NCBI GenBank assembly: GCA_020736575.1
Contig: JAGPYM010000009.1
Span: 1,116,001 to 1,180,000 of the forward strand
Source of the DNA: Thelonectria olida
Lineage: Eukaryota > Ascomycota > Sordariomycetes > Hypocreales > Nectriaceae
Direction: 5' to 3'
Length of the DNA stretch: 64,000 nucleotides
A program made the translations under genes and the position numbers. The first letter of the stretch is position 1. Each line of letters starts with the position of its first letter. The notes under the pieces were generated by a model, which worked only from the letters and a program-made list of their open reading frames with translations, was not told where the DNA came from and did not search any database. Positions 49,230 to 60,097 of the stretch are shown piece by piece.

Positions 49230-50484
49230 ATGCGCAACCTTCTTGCTCTCTTCGCCCTCGCCGGCCCAGCTCTCGCCCAGAGCAGCGCTTGGGGACAATG
49301 CGGCGGCAAGGGATGGACTGGCGCCACGACCTGTGTGAGCGGCTACACTTGCACGTACCAAAACGATTACTATAGCCAGTGTCTGGCCGGCTCGGACAAG
49401 TCTTCTACTACCTTGTCGACTGTGACCAAGTCGGCGACTTCCACGTCTTCGACCAAGGCTTCTGCTACGTCGACCAAGACTTCTGCCACGGCGACAGCCA
49501 CTGGGGGGTCGTCCACCAGTCAATGGTGGTTCGGCGTTAACGAGGCTGGTGGTGAGTTTGGAGAGGGAACTCTGCCCGGCACTTGGGGCGTCAACTACAT
49601 TTTCCCCGATACTTCGGTGATTGATGTAAGTGTCTCTCCTCTAAACGATGGTAAACCGTGCTCAACTCACACGCGTCTAGACTTTGATCGGCCAAGGATA
49701 CAACACGTTCCGCGTCGGCTTCCGCATGGAGAGGCTCACCACCAGCTCCCTGACGGGCTCCCTCAACGAGGCCTATCTCAAGAACCTCACCGCCGTGGTC
49801 AACCACATCACTGACGGCGGCGCCTGGGCCGTCCTGGACCCGCACAACTACGGCCGCTACTTTGGCAACATCATCACCGACACGGCCGCCTTCCAGACGT
49901 GGTGGAAGAACGTCGCGACGCAGTTCAAGAGCAACGACCACGTCATCTTCGACACCAACAACGAGTACAACGGCATGGACCAGACGCTCGTCCTCAACCT
50001 CAACCAGGCCGCCATCAACGGCATCCGTGCCGCTGGGGCTACCAGCCAGTACATCTTTGTCGAGGGCAACCAGTGGTCGGGCGCGTGGTCGTGGACCGAC
50101 GTCAACACCAACATGAAGGCGCTCACCGACACGCAGGGCAAGATCGTCTACGAGATGCACCAGTACCTCGACTCGGACAGCTCGGGCACGTCGTCGACTT
50201 GTGTTTCGACGACGATTGGCGTTGAGCGCGTGACCAAGGCGACCGAGTGGCTGCGGGAGAACGGCAAGGTCGGCATCATTGGCGAGTTTGCGGGCGGTGC
50301 GAACACCCAGTGCCAGACCGCTGTCAAGGGCTTGTTGGATTATCTCAAGGCGAACGACGATGTGTGGATGGGCGCTTTGTGGTGGGCTGGCGGTCCGTGG
50401 TGGAGTGACTACATCTTCAGCTTTGAGCCGCCGAGCGGAACTGGGTATTCGTACTACAACTCTCTCCTGAAGACGTACGCTTGA
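49230..50484 (+). CDS. Secreted GH5 endo-beta-1,4-glucanase with N-terminal CBM1
   Basis: Two exons (49230-49625, 49681-50484) give 399 aa. The domain order is signal peptide ([16 protein letters not shown], cleavage before Gln17), fungal cellulose-binding module CBM1 (about 19-55, [12 protein letters not shown] to YYSQC), Ser/Thr-rich linker (about 56-98) and a GH5 catalytic domain. This is the layout of Trichoderma Cel5A-type endoglucanase. Catalytic residues are visible: acid/base Glu227 in [10 protein letters not shown] and nucleophile Glu334 in GIIGEFAGG, plus substrate-site [10 protein letters not shown] and WWAGGPWW. The enzyme cleaves internal cellulose bonds outside the cell. Base composition is GC-rich with strong C-ending codon preference, as in highly expressed genes. 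Confidence 0.96.
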
Positions 50485-51072
50485 GGAGTTGACGACGAGG
50501 CGGAGAGCGTGTTTGTGCTGAGAGACTTTTACTTCTTTGAGGTGTTGCGTTTTGGTTAGCTAACCCCTGGACTTGCACATACTTAGGGGTAGATATGTTG
50601 CGACACACTTATACTGTAAATATTCAATTCATATTGGACATCTGAGTCGCACCTTTCATCATTATTTCCATTCGCTATTTCCACTTGTGTCGGAACGTCA
50701 TTCCCGTAGCTAGTGCCTGGGCTAATACAGTGCCATTGCCCGTGTGGAGGAGGTTTAGGAGAGTGGGGGATGACGGGAAGCACTACGCGCAATGTACCCA
50801 TCATAGATCACGATCTCCCGTTATCATGAGCTATGAGAGGCTCTGGTTGATCAATTTACTGTGATGGAGAAATCCTTGTCTCGTTGTGAGCAGTGTAGCA
50901 ATGGGAGTGGTCAATGAGAGGGTGATACGGCGTGTCAATCAATGTTCAGCAAGCACAACAATTCGGAAAATCTAACAAAGGGAATAAATTATAACTAGCT
51001 AGGTAGTGGTACAGCCGAATTACATTAAGCTAAGTGTATCTCGCTCATTCGACGCCAGGGCACTGAACGCCA
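50485..51072. other. Convergent intergenic region
   Basis: It holds the 3' flanks of the endoglucanase (plus) and the histidine-rich protein gene (minus). No coding content was recognised. Confidence 0.45.
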
Positions 51073-51804
51073 TTAGTGACTGTGGATGGCCTCGTGAGCC
51101 TGAGGGTCCTGTCGCAGGTTCTCATCCTTCAGAGTGGGACATCCCTCAAACTCGCCGACTCGCTTGGTCCCAATCTCCTCTCCCAACTTGTGGTTGCCAC
51201 TGCTGGTGTATTCCTCCAAAGACTTGGTGGGAAGAACGGTAGTCTCATGGTGAATAGGGGCAGCGTGGTGAGTCTCATGGACAGGCACCGTGGTGTGGAC
51301 GACGTGAGGCTGGACAGTCTCCTTCTGGATGACGGGCTGAACGTGGTGGTGGACGTGGTGGTGAGTGCGCTCGCCGGAGACGACGGGGGCAGTGGTGGTA
51401 GAGTGCGTAGTCTCGTGGGTGACACTGCTGTCCTGGAACTTGGCAGCCTCGCGGTTCAAAGTGTCCCGGGTCTCGTGATCCTTGCCGTGATGGAAGGTCT
51501 TGTGCTCGACAGGCAAAATATTGTGGTGGTGCTGCTCAGGTCTGGGCATGGGGTGTTAGTGTCTATAGTGCAAGCCATCTCACTGGATGGGGACGTACAG
51601 GGTCTCCTTGTGCTTGATGGGCTGGATGATGGTCTGGTGGTGGTCCTGGTGCACCTCGCGGTCGATGGCAGTGGTTACGTTCTCATGCTGGTGAGGCTTG
51701 ATGGCCTCTTCGGTGATGCCAGCGTGGGTTTCGCGGTCGATGGTGGTCTTGTGCTTTCCATCACCAGAGATGAAGCTCTGAACGGCGGCCTTTGCTTTCT
51801 CCAT
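51073..51804 (-). CDS. Histidine-rich hydrophilic protein of the fungal 'allergen' type
   Basis: Two exons (51804-51584, 51541-51073) give 229 aa. The protein has no signal peptide or membrane segment. It is highly hydrophilic and rich in His, Thr, Glu and Val, with short imperfect repeats of the kind HETxxxTVxxHHxxxVQPV (HHHVHHHVQPVIQKETV, HQDHHQTIIQPIKHKET, ETHHAAPIHHETT). Proteins of this composition are often annotated as allergens in filamentous fungi and are associated with conidia or stress, but no biochemical role is established to my knowledge. The abundant His could bind metal. The C-terminus (EEIGTKRVGEFEGCPTLKDE) has the only Cys. It is transcribed divergently from a larger protein that shares its IQPI motif. 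Confidence 0.8.
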
Positions 51805-52943
51805 GTTGACGGTCTTGGTGTTGAGAAGGGGGTGTTAGTGAGGTTGTTGAGATTCTGTGGGAGCTATCTGAGCTAGATGTAATCACGATTGATGATGTGA
51901 GAAGATGTTATTCTTTCGATCAACTCACTGCATGTTATATACTTACTTGCGAAGTGGTGATGTGATGTTGATGCTCAGCTGCTTCAGCTCCCTTTGCACA
52001 CCACTTGCGTCATGAGCAAGCTGAGCTCTCGCCGACAGCTCTTTCGTCATTCCTGGAACCCTCGATCAGCACCATTGCGTCAGATCATCGGCGAGCCCCA
52101 GTTCCGAATTCGACTCTTGCACGACGTCTTGACGGGCGGCTGTTTTTGCTTCTGATATTTTGAGGCCAGCCCGCAGCCAGTATCCAAACGCCACGCAACC
52201 TCGTCTCCCCACGTTCCTTGACTTGTTTCCAGCCATTTGTCATTGGAGCAGCATGCTTGGCACACCAGCAGGAGGGAAGCTTCCGGGCGCCGGACCGACG
52301 AAGGTGGCTGATCTACGCAATGCGCTAACACTGCGAAGATCGCAAGTAGATTTGCGGTTCCGCTTTTGAATGTCTCAGCTGAATCGGTATAGGCCAACGC
52401 TGCCCAAAGGGTCCATTCGGCCTGCCAGTGCTAATCACTGCTACACTCGTTCCAAGGTCCCCAGCAGACCAAAAACATGCGTGGCTTGGCCTGGTCGCCC
52501 AATTTGCGAATATACTCGTCATACAAGCTCATCCCTGCAGCGAAACAAGCATTGATCACCAGAGCTAAGCAGGGGAATGGTTAATCATAGATCCTTGACG
52601 TTATTGGTGTGAAATGGCGGTGCACGATTCCAAGTACCGACAAACGCTGGCCCAAATCGAACCGTCTGGAACCGTTGCCGAGGGGGCCGGATGTAGCTGG
52701 CTCCGCGTATGGGGCCAGAGCATTCTTTGTCGTGAGTGGAATTCATCATCATCATCACTTGTGATTGTTCGTTGGAAACCTGATCAAGCTTGAGGAATCA
52801 CTCGTGCGCCATTGTTCTCCCCATGCGTGCCTGAGTCCCGCTGCAGAATCAGGAGGTGTGCCATATCACCACTCTCGTTTTGAATAGCACGGATGCTAAC
52901 ACGTCTAGAATTGGTCTTTTAGCGCTTTTGCCGAGCTTCACAG
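51805..52943. promoter_or_regulatory. Divergent promoter of the histidine-rich pair
   Basis: 1.1 kb between the divergent starts at 51804 (minus) and 52944 (plus). No supportable gene was seen. AGGGG (STRE-like) pentamers occur near 51827, 52571 and 52681, but this number is close to chance for the length. Confidence 0.4.
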
Positions 52944-54478
52944 ATGGTGAACCGCCTCAAAAGCATCCTCAAGCGAGGAAAGCGCCTGCTGAAAGGCCAA
53001 TCCTCAGAGCAGCAGCAGCCTTCAGGCCCAGAGAAGGCTGTTGTTCCCAAGGGAAACCAACAGAAGGATGTAGAGGTCGACCCAAACTCCAACCGAGTAC
53101 CTCAGTTCTCGAACGGACCTTTCGGAAGGGAGATGGATGCTCCCCAGGATCGAGTCGCTGATTATTCTGGAGATGATGGACAGGTATCACCGATGACAGG
53201 CGTGGAACCTTCTGAACGTTCCGATGCACAATTAGGGCCTACTTCTGATACCATCAGGATGGTCCCTCAAACACCTCTCTCAGGATCCTCGGATGAGGAC
53301 CAAACCCTAGACAGTCGTCAACAACAAACCCAGCCTGTATCACATAGCCCAGGCTAACACTCTTGGACGAGGATCAAACGCATGATGCACTTGGAGTTTA
53401 TCAACCACAACCCCAAATTACACCGCCCTCAACGTCCTTGAGTGAGCATCAAACCCGGGACCAGGCATTGGAGAGTCATCAATCGCGAATCGAATCTGCA
53501 CCACGCAGTCCACTCTCAACGTCGTTGGATGGCGAACAAACACGAGATGAGGCACTGGACAGTCATCAATCAGGCATCCAGTCTGCACCGCGCAGCCCAC
53601 TCTCAACGTCGTTGGATAGCGAACAAGCACGAGATCACACACTGGAAGGCTATCGACAACAAAGCCCAGTTGCACCTCACAGCCCATACTCAGTATCCCC
53701 GAAAACACGGGATGACGCACTGGAAGGTCATCAATCACGAATCCAACCTGCATCGTACAGTCCACTCTCAACGTCGTTGGATAGCGAACAAACTCAAGAT
53801 CATGCACTGGAAAGCCATCAACAACAAAACCCAATTGCATCTTACAGTCCATACTCAGTATCCCCAAAAACACGGGACGAAGCAGTGGAAAGCCATCAAC
53901 AACAAAACCAAGCTGTGCCACCCTCAACATCCTTGGACGAGACAACATATGACACAGTCGACGTTCATCCACCACAAACTGCAATCGTACCTCTCTCAAC
54001 GCCCTTGGAGCAGCAGCAAGTACAGGATACCCTCGAGATCCATCAGCTTCGACCTCCCAACGCCCCATACAGCGAAACCGCAAGATACTCATCATCGGCA
54101 TATTCTACTGACGCCATCAGCGAGGACCGCAAACATCACGACCTGGCCAGCACCGTCACTCAAACCGAGTCTGAAGACGAAATCACCAACAAGCAGGGCG
54201 AGATGGTGACCCACACCAGCTCCGACTTTGACCAGACAACCGACACGCGCCCCCCCGTCGTCCACGAGGAGATCAAGCCTCACGTCCACGAAGTCATCGA
54301 AGTGCAGCGCACGCGAGAAATCCACGTGCACGAGCACAAGACGTGGATCCAACCCATCAAGGATCCCAACCCGGTCATTTTGCCTGCGCAGCATTGGGCG
54401 CAAGACCAGGAGACCGGCGAAGTGTTTAAGATCCCCGACGAGTTGGGAGAACACATGATGGCAACTGGGGGGAAGTGA
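52944..54478 (+). CDS. Repeat-rich hydrophilic protein, interrupted by a frameshift
   Basis: Two abutting frames belong to one protein. The first (52944-53357) starts MVNRLKSILKRGKRLLKG, continues with an acidic Gln/Ser-rich region and ends at a TAA after SHSPG. The second continues from about 53354 to 54478 without its own ATG. Continuity is shown by the repeat: SSDEDQTLDSRQQQ in the first frame and LDEDQTHDALGVYQ in the second are neighbouring units. Repeat units of 29 aa (DEALDSHQSGIQSAPRSPLS type) and 26 aa (HSPYSVSPKT type) then alternate. The C-terminal about 100 residues form a conserved-looking domain with EVIEVQRTREIHVHEH, TWIQPIKDPNPVILPAQHW and ETGEVFKIPDELGEHM. No signal peptide is seen. 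Function is unknown. A sequence error or a real pseudogene mutation are both possible. Confidence 0.65.
53458..53955 (+). repeat. Alternating 87-nt and 78-nt coding tandem repeats
   Basis: Units follow the order A-A-B-A-B-partial. A units (87 nt) share the tail ccactctcaacgtcgttgga; B units (78 nt) share catactcagtatcccc. Both lengths are multiples of three, so copy changes keep the frame. Units are nearly identical at the DNA level, suggesting recent duplication or unequal exchange. Confidence 0.8.
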
Positions 54479-55041
54479 TTTGAAAACCTGTTTGAGTTTG
54501 TGTAATGTTTAGTGTTCCAACAGTCTCCTATGTTTGCCAGCGCTGCAGTTTGTGTATTGGCTGCTGGATGGTGGCGGATAATAAAATGGGATATGAGTAA
54601 TAGTAGTACTTTGGGTAATTTTAGTAGAACAAAGGGCGTTCAGCGAATCACTGTCGCAACGGGTCATTCGTCCCAGGTCGTTGTTTACTTTGTTATGATT
54701 GAGTGTTCTCACCTCTTTGGTCCCTCCCACCACACTATATATCCCAACATCAAACTGACAAGCAATCTCTCGCAAACTTCACCTTTCACAACCACAAAAA
54801 CATTCACACAAAAAGGTCTGTCTGATAATCTTGTGACTTTTCATTATTTGTTGACTAAACCCTCATCACAGCACCCGATCGTGAAGGTGTCGTGTCCTAA
54901 CAACCACCCGTCAACGAACAAACGCACATCCCGCCGCCAATCACCATCACTGTCCTACAAATAGGACCTCTCAACGCCCATTCGCCAGTTGCTTGTTCTT
55001 TCGTGTACCATCAATCCCTCACCAAACCACCAGCCAGCAGC
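54479..55041 (+). promoter_or_regulatory. Promoter and ATG-free leader with a 5'UTR intron for the mini-protein gene
   Basis: A TATA box (TATATAT) lies at 54736-54742. The following pyrimidine/CA-rich leader contains no ATG up to 55042 once a predicted intron at 54816-54871 is removed (donor gtctgt, branch-like ttgactaa, acceptor catcacag). A leader this clean indicates a genuine transcription unit for the short frame that follows. Confidence 0.55.
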
Positions 55042-55185
55042 ATGAAGCCGTTTGGTCCCCTCTGCTGCATCCTGCGATGCCTGTTCTGTATCGGCCGAGG
55101 CCGGCCGAAGCGAAAGAATGCCCATGGGAGCGACGGAGGCGCCCTGGGAAAGGTGAACCAACCTCGGAATACCCAATCTTTTTAG
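55042..55185 (+). CDS. 47-aa Cys-rich basic mini-protein
   Basis: A short frame starts at the first ATG after a TATA box and leader. The protein begins MKPFGPLCCILRCLFCIGRG, continues with the strongly basic RPKRKN, then a Gly/Ser/Asp stretch and ends NTQSF. Four Cys lie in a short hydrophobic N-terminal segment (CC, C, C spaced by 4 and 2 residues) directly next to the basic patch. This is the pattern of a peripheral membrane protein anchored by S-acylation. There is no signal peptide or long transmembrane helix. I do not recognise a characterised family. The length alone would be unconvincing; the promoter architecture supports it. Confidence 0.55.
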   Translation: MKPFGPLCCILRCLFCIGRGRPKRKNAHGSDGGALGKVNQPRNTQSF

Positions 55186-56858
55186 GTTGCAGAAGTCGAT
55201 GAATGAACGGATGAACCGAGTCGTTGTACTTGCAAGCCTCCCCGAAGACTTTGATGTTCTTTTTTGCTCTTTGGGAATGAAGCTTAGATAGAGTCATGAG
55301 CCTATCAGTCCGGCAATAACCCAGGCCGAGGAAACATGAGCGAATACACAGTTGCCCCTTCAACGTTGTTTCTTGCCCACGAATTTTGCAGTCGCCAGAA
55401 ACCACCTAGATTTTATTGCAGGTAGTGATGCTAATTGAATCCCTGGACTCATTCGTCGAGTCGACCACCTAAAGCGAGTTCAAAACCGGCCGCATAACTA
55501 TCGAACCTCATCCACGGAATGGATGTCATGCCTGTTCCGGGTAGAAAAATGCTGTTTCACGACATGATAACAGCCAGCCCACGTCCGTTGGCTGTCCGCA
55601 ATCTCCGACCAGCCTTCCAGAACCTTGCCTAGTGACCAAGAACCAAAACCATCGTCCACGAACTTTATCTAATTTCCCTGCGAGAAATAGGTCCAGAAAT
55701 CCCCTGGCCAAACGGAGAAGAATGACCTTTCTCTTCGCGTTGGTCGCTTCGTACCAATCGTGTGGTTTGTTGAGATTGAAGGCTGAGATGCTGCTTCCTG
55801 GAGCTTCATTATATATTAACATCGACATGCAGACTTTGCATCATTGCCGATGACTTACCATATGAGTCTTTGGCCCTAGAAGAATATGTAGGTGTCTCTA
55901 GGGCAAAGCTACTTGAAGGCATCAGAGAAGCCTCACATTCCAAGAACTGCCGTCCTCCCCCCCTGAATGTTCTGCTTTCTGAGGACATCCCAGTACAGTT
56001 TCGGTAGTAGTATGCACTCTCTGCCGAATTCCTCCAAACTTTCGATGACTCGGGGAGACTATCATGTGTTAGAAGACAAGCACGTCGAGAATGCCATATC
56101 CCACTAACCTCCATTTTCTCTTCAATAGAGTAGTACCACTTGTTCATATCCGATCTCAGATGACTTTGGAGACACCCTTGAAGTTACAACCGAACATCAA
56201 CGACTTTCCAGTGAGACTGGCTGGTGCATGTTTTGTTGACTGGGTCAGCAAGAGACCGTTTACCTTATGTTATTATTGTTATTATTGTTAAAAAAGCCGA
56301 TAATCTAGGCACACAATAGAGGTCGATACAGGCCAAACCCTAGCCTTGTATCTATCACAATAAGCTTCTCAATAGGGCTCACGGTTGGTCTCAAGGTGAA
56401 AGCCCCTGCCGAGTAAACCTTACCTTATGTTATATTGAGTAACTTATGTGCGCCTCCGTGTAGTCAATGGGATTAGAGGTCAGCTGTGATTGTGGTAATT
56501 GATTTGTTGAGATGATCATTTGAGCCACCCAAGTCTCCTTACTGGCCTCGCCGTGTCACTGCCACTCGAGAAAGGCGTTTGCCCCAATAAGCATAAACAA
56601 ATTTGCTAGCATGGCAAGTCATCATGTCACACTGGACTCACTATGGAATGGTATCTTCATCTCTGACTCTTGGTGATATGCGGATCATATTTCTCATTTC
56701 TATACCGGTAAACTATAACGCCTTTCAAGTTGCGCCCAACAGATGTCTATGTCTATGCTCTTCCCAAATCCCAATCACAAACGCCAGGCCCTTACGACGG
56801 GGGTATCAATGCCGCCAAACTCGCGGTTTTTTTCAACGCCCTTCACCCACTCCCAACT
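55186..56858. other. Gene-poor stretch
   Basis: 1.7 kb, AT-richer than its surroundings, with a (TTATTG)n-like tract near 56266-56290 and a repeated taccttatgtta string at about 56264 and 56420. Open frames here (such as 55526-55828 and 55809-56147 on the minus strand) carry no recognisable motifs. Confidence 0.4.
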
Positions 56859-58243
56859 TCATCCCAAAATGACGAATGCCCAAAGTCCCAGGCACGCGAC
56901 GGCCCCGAGGGGAAGCGACCACGGCTCGGCGCGGAGCGTTGAAGGCGCAGCCGACTCCGAATCAGCCTCGAGAGCCTCCTTCATGTAGGTCAAGGTATTC
57001 GGCGTCGACGGGTAATAATCCTGGTTGTATGTCGAGTTCAGCGACACAGAGCCGACGACATCGCCCGTCTCCAATCGGATATGCGTGTCGACCGCAAACT
57101 CCTTGAGCAGGCTCTGGCTGACGACAATCTCGCGCGCGCCGCGGATCCAATCACCGTAACCGCCGTAGCCGCCGTGCTGGTTGTAGCACAAGTTGATGCC
57201 GTTTCCGGCAATGTCCATGCCGTCGACCAGCGAGTCCCACTTGTAGCACCAGGTGTTGCCGTGGTCGTGGCCGGAGAAGACGCCGATGATGCCCTCGATC
57301 GACACCAGCGCCTCCATGAAGGGCACGTCCTGGTCGCTGTAGGTGCACGTCTTCTCCGGGTCCTCGTCGGGGCACCATCCTGCGCCCTGCTGCGCGACGG
57401 GCTCCTCGTCGTTGATGCCCGGCTGGTAGTGCGGCTTGACCCCGGACTCGACCTGCAGGGCCCACGAGGCATTGACGGGGATGTGGACGAAGACGAGCGA
57501 CGGGATGACCTTGTCGTACTTGTCGACCAGGGCCGTGTTAGTCTCGTTGAACCACTCGACGACGCTCGCGTCGACCCAGTTGGGCTGAGCATCGCCTTGG
57601 TAGTATCTGCCGCCGCGGCTGTCGAAGAACCACAGGATCATCTCGGGGGTGCAGCCGGAGGCGGTGCTGGAGGTGCAGTTCTCGGCGTAGACGGGAAGGT
57701 AGTAGTTGGTAACGCCGGCCTTTTTCGTGTCGACCATCTTCTGGGTGCGGCAGCCGGTGAAAGACTGCTCGCGCTCAAGGAGGTAGTCGGGGTTGAGGTT
57801 GTAGTTGTGGTCGTGGTTGCCGTACGTCGACGCCCAGGTCAGGTTGCGCTCGACGATGGGGGTGACAATCATGTCGACGTAGTGGGTGCTGTTCTCCTTG
57901 ACCGTGGTGTCTCCGTTGATGAGATCGCCGTTGAGGACGACCAGGTCCGGACGGTCATAGTCTAGGACATCTTCAATAACGCGGACCGAGTTGCGGTCTT
58001 GTTCTGGGCCGGTGCTTGATTGATCTACACTGTTGTTAGTGACGGCCTCTTTGGGTCCAAAAGGTCGAAATGGAACAAACATTGGCCAAAGTGAAGATCG
58101 GAGAAGACGGCAATCTGAAAGGTCCCATTGGAGTTGAACTTGAGCGGAGCGAGGTCATCGTTGTCGGTTGCGCGAGGAAGGGCGGATTGGCGAGACAGTC
58201 CGACGAGGGAGGCTATCAGCGCGGCTTCAAGTATACGCATCAT
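56859..58243 (-). CDS. Secreted calcineurin-like metallophosphoesterase, probably GPI-anchored
   Basis: Two exons (58243-58081, 58024-56859) give 442 aa. A signal peptide (MMRILEAALIASLVGLSRQSA) precedes a metallophosphatase domain with the full metal-site set: Asp49/His51 in FSDLHFG, GDLINGDT, GNHDHNYN, the His in FVHIPVN, and GHDHGNTW. This fits the Dcr2/Sia1-type fungal phosphoesterases. Several N-glycosylation sequons are present (NST, NLT, NCT, NET, NAS). The C-terminus is a short hydrophobic stretch (PLGAVACLGLWAFVILG) after a small-residue region (SAAPS), as in GPI-anchored proteins. The predicted role is hydrolysis of extracellular phosphoesters at the wall or membrane. The intron uses a GTTTGT donor and interrupts the first metal motif. 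Confidence 0.9.
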
Positions 58244-60097
58244 TGCTGGTTAGAGATGTGTTCACAAGGGGGATTGGTGGGTAGTGAAGCTGGTGAAGCT
58301 GGTGAAGCTGATGAGGTGAGTGATGTTCATTATAGCCATGTACGTCCTGCACGAGAGTGTTATATAGGAAAACGAGGGTGAAGTGTTACGATGCATCGTC
58401 GCCAAGTGGCCAAATGGCCAAAGGACCAAGACTCACTGGCGTCGAGCACATACGTCGCATGCCACGCGTCTACGAGACTATGGTAAACGGGGCCGTTCGG
58501 GCTCTTCCGTGTGGTTTCTGACCCATGCACGTCACTGGCTGGGAGAGAAATCCTTTGGGGGAGGGTAGGGGAAAAGAGAGTGTGTCGTCGGCCAAGTCCT
58601 CGTCATCCAACCCATGCTTGAGCAGAAGCGCCCCTCACATTAAGCTTGCGAGGCTCGGTTTGCGGCAGCAACAGTCCCACTGAGCCACGCAAGCCGGAGC
58701 GGTGGCCCTACCAGGCGTTGTGGTTCTGGCGCCGGAGAATGAGCCGAAAGGGACAAGGGTCGTGTGAGCACAAAGCTTGGGAAATTGGTGTTGAATTGCT
58801 GCTGTTGTTTTGTTCTGTTGCTTGATGCTGCTTCTCGACGACGACGCGCCGCAGTGCTTCGCTCTCGTACTTGTTGTATGCAGAGCCAACCGAGGCTTCG
58901 CAGTCCAGGAAACACCATGCGCACACTCATCTAAATACATATCCGTTGCAATCGCCCGTATTCATCAACCACTGCCACAGCGAAGATTCCTCCATTGCTT
59001 CTGGGGCCGACCATCGTCCCACGCGCCAAACGGGATGTGGGGGGGCTTCGTCATCGGGACCCTTCCGGCCCTTAATCGCTCAGTCGGTACGCGTGGACAG
59101 AGATGAAAGCCCCCCCCAGAATGACTCGGCACGCGGAATATTCGTATTATAGTCGCTTGCAAGATCAAATGCCAAGCGCGCTGCGTAGGTCATTGGTGTA
59201 GAAAATTTTGTCTTTTTTACGTTGCTCGGAACTAAGCGACCTTCCACGTACAGCGCAGCCCACACCCGCACCAAGAACCGGCAGCGGAGCGGGATGTGGT
59301 GGTCGCGATGCCCTCACTTGCACCTCGTCTGTCTTGCTCGCACTCGCACTCGCACTTCATCAAAGGAATCCTCACTGCTCTTTACGACGGGACCTATCAC
59401 GACCGTAAGCGAACGTCGAGGCGCTTATATCTCGTGTCAACAGCCATTTCGTATCGGATCATGTCGCCAAGAGCCTTAGACGCTAGGCACCGACATGCAT
59501 TTCATTCCTTTTGACAGGCCTTGTTGCCAGATATTTCAGTGCGTCTTCGGCCTCTTCCTAATCCGACCCGACGGCTATCTGTCCATTTCCTCTCACGAGA
59601 ACACATGGCTCTTAGGAACAAGACGAGGCAGGTCTAGGCCTCAGCCGACAAAGCAAGTTCCTCCGACGCTCTGATCCGCTGCGAAAGCCCGTCGTTGGCG
59701 GTGGCAGGACAGAGAAGCGAAATCTCGTATCAACGAAATCGTCTGATGAGGACAGAGGTCGCCCTTTTCCCTCCGCCTGATTGGAAGTGTCGGTAATTCC
59801 AACCACACATATATATATCTCCAGGAATCCCAGCCCTCTCAACCTTTGGAACAATCATCGCTACGCACCTAGGCTTATATTCGCGGCCCAGTGGAGGTAT
59901 TGGCCAAGACTTGAGATGCCCTCACTTTACGCGGATCGAGCCTGCGCCTTCTTTTGGCCCCACTCTTGCAACGGGAAGTGGCAGATCGGACCCGAAACAA
60001 GGTGCGCGTATTCACACGTGAGGGCGATTGAGCCGCATGCTCCCACTATTATGAATCCTATGAAGGAACCCGAAGTTACCGCCATTTGCTACCGTCC
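58244..60097. other. Gene-poor stretch
   Basis: It contains the promoter of the metallophosphoesterase, with a small GAAGCTGGT tandem near 58280-58310, and the 3' flank of the next regulator. Open frames around 58640-59110 and 59200-59500 are low-complexity. No gene could be supported. Confidence 0.4.

Noticed and set aside
51805..52943. Three AGGGG stress-response-like pentamers in the divergent promoter
   Set aside because: About two are expected by chance in both strands of this length, so they are not evidence of regulation.
53320..53356. A short intron (gtatca...cccag) as explanation for the break in the repeat protein
   Set aside because: It would be 16 nt long, far below any spliceable size.
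55526..56147. Two adjacent minus-strand frames in the gene-poor 55-57 kb stretch
   Set aside because: No recognisable motif, no plausible splice joining them, and no promoter signals as clear as those of the neighbouring mini-protein.
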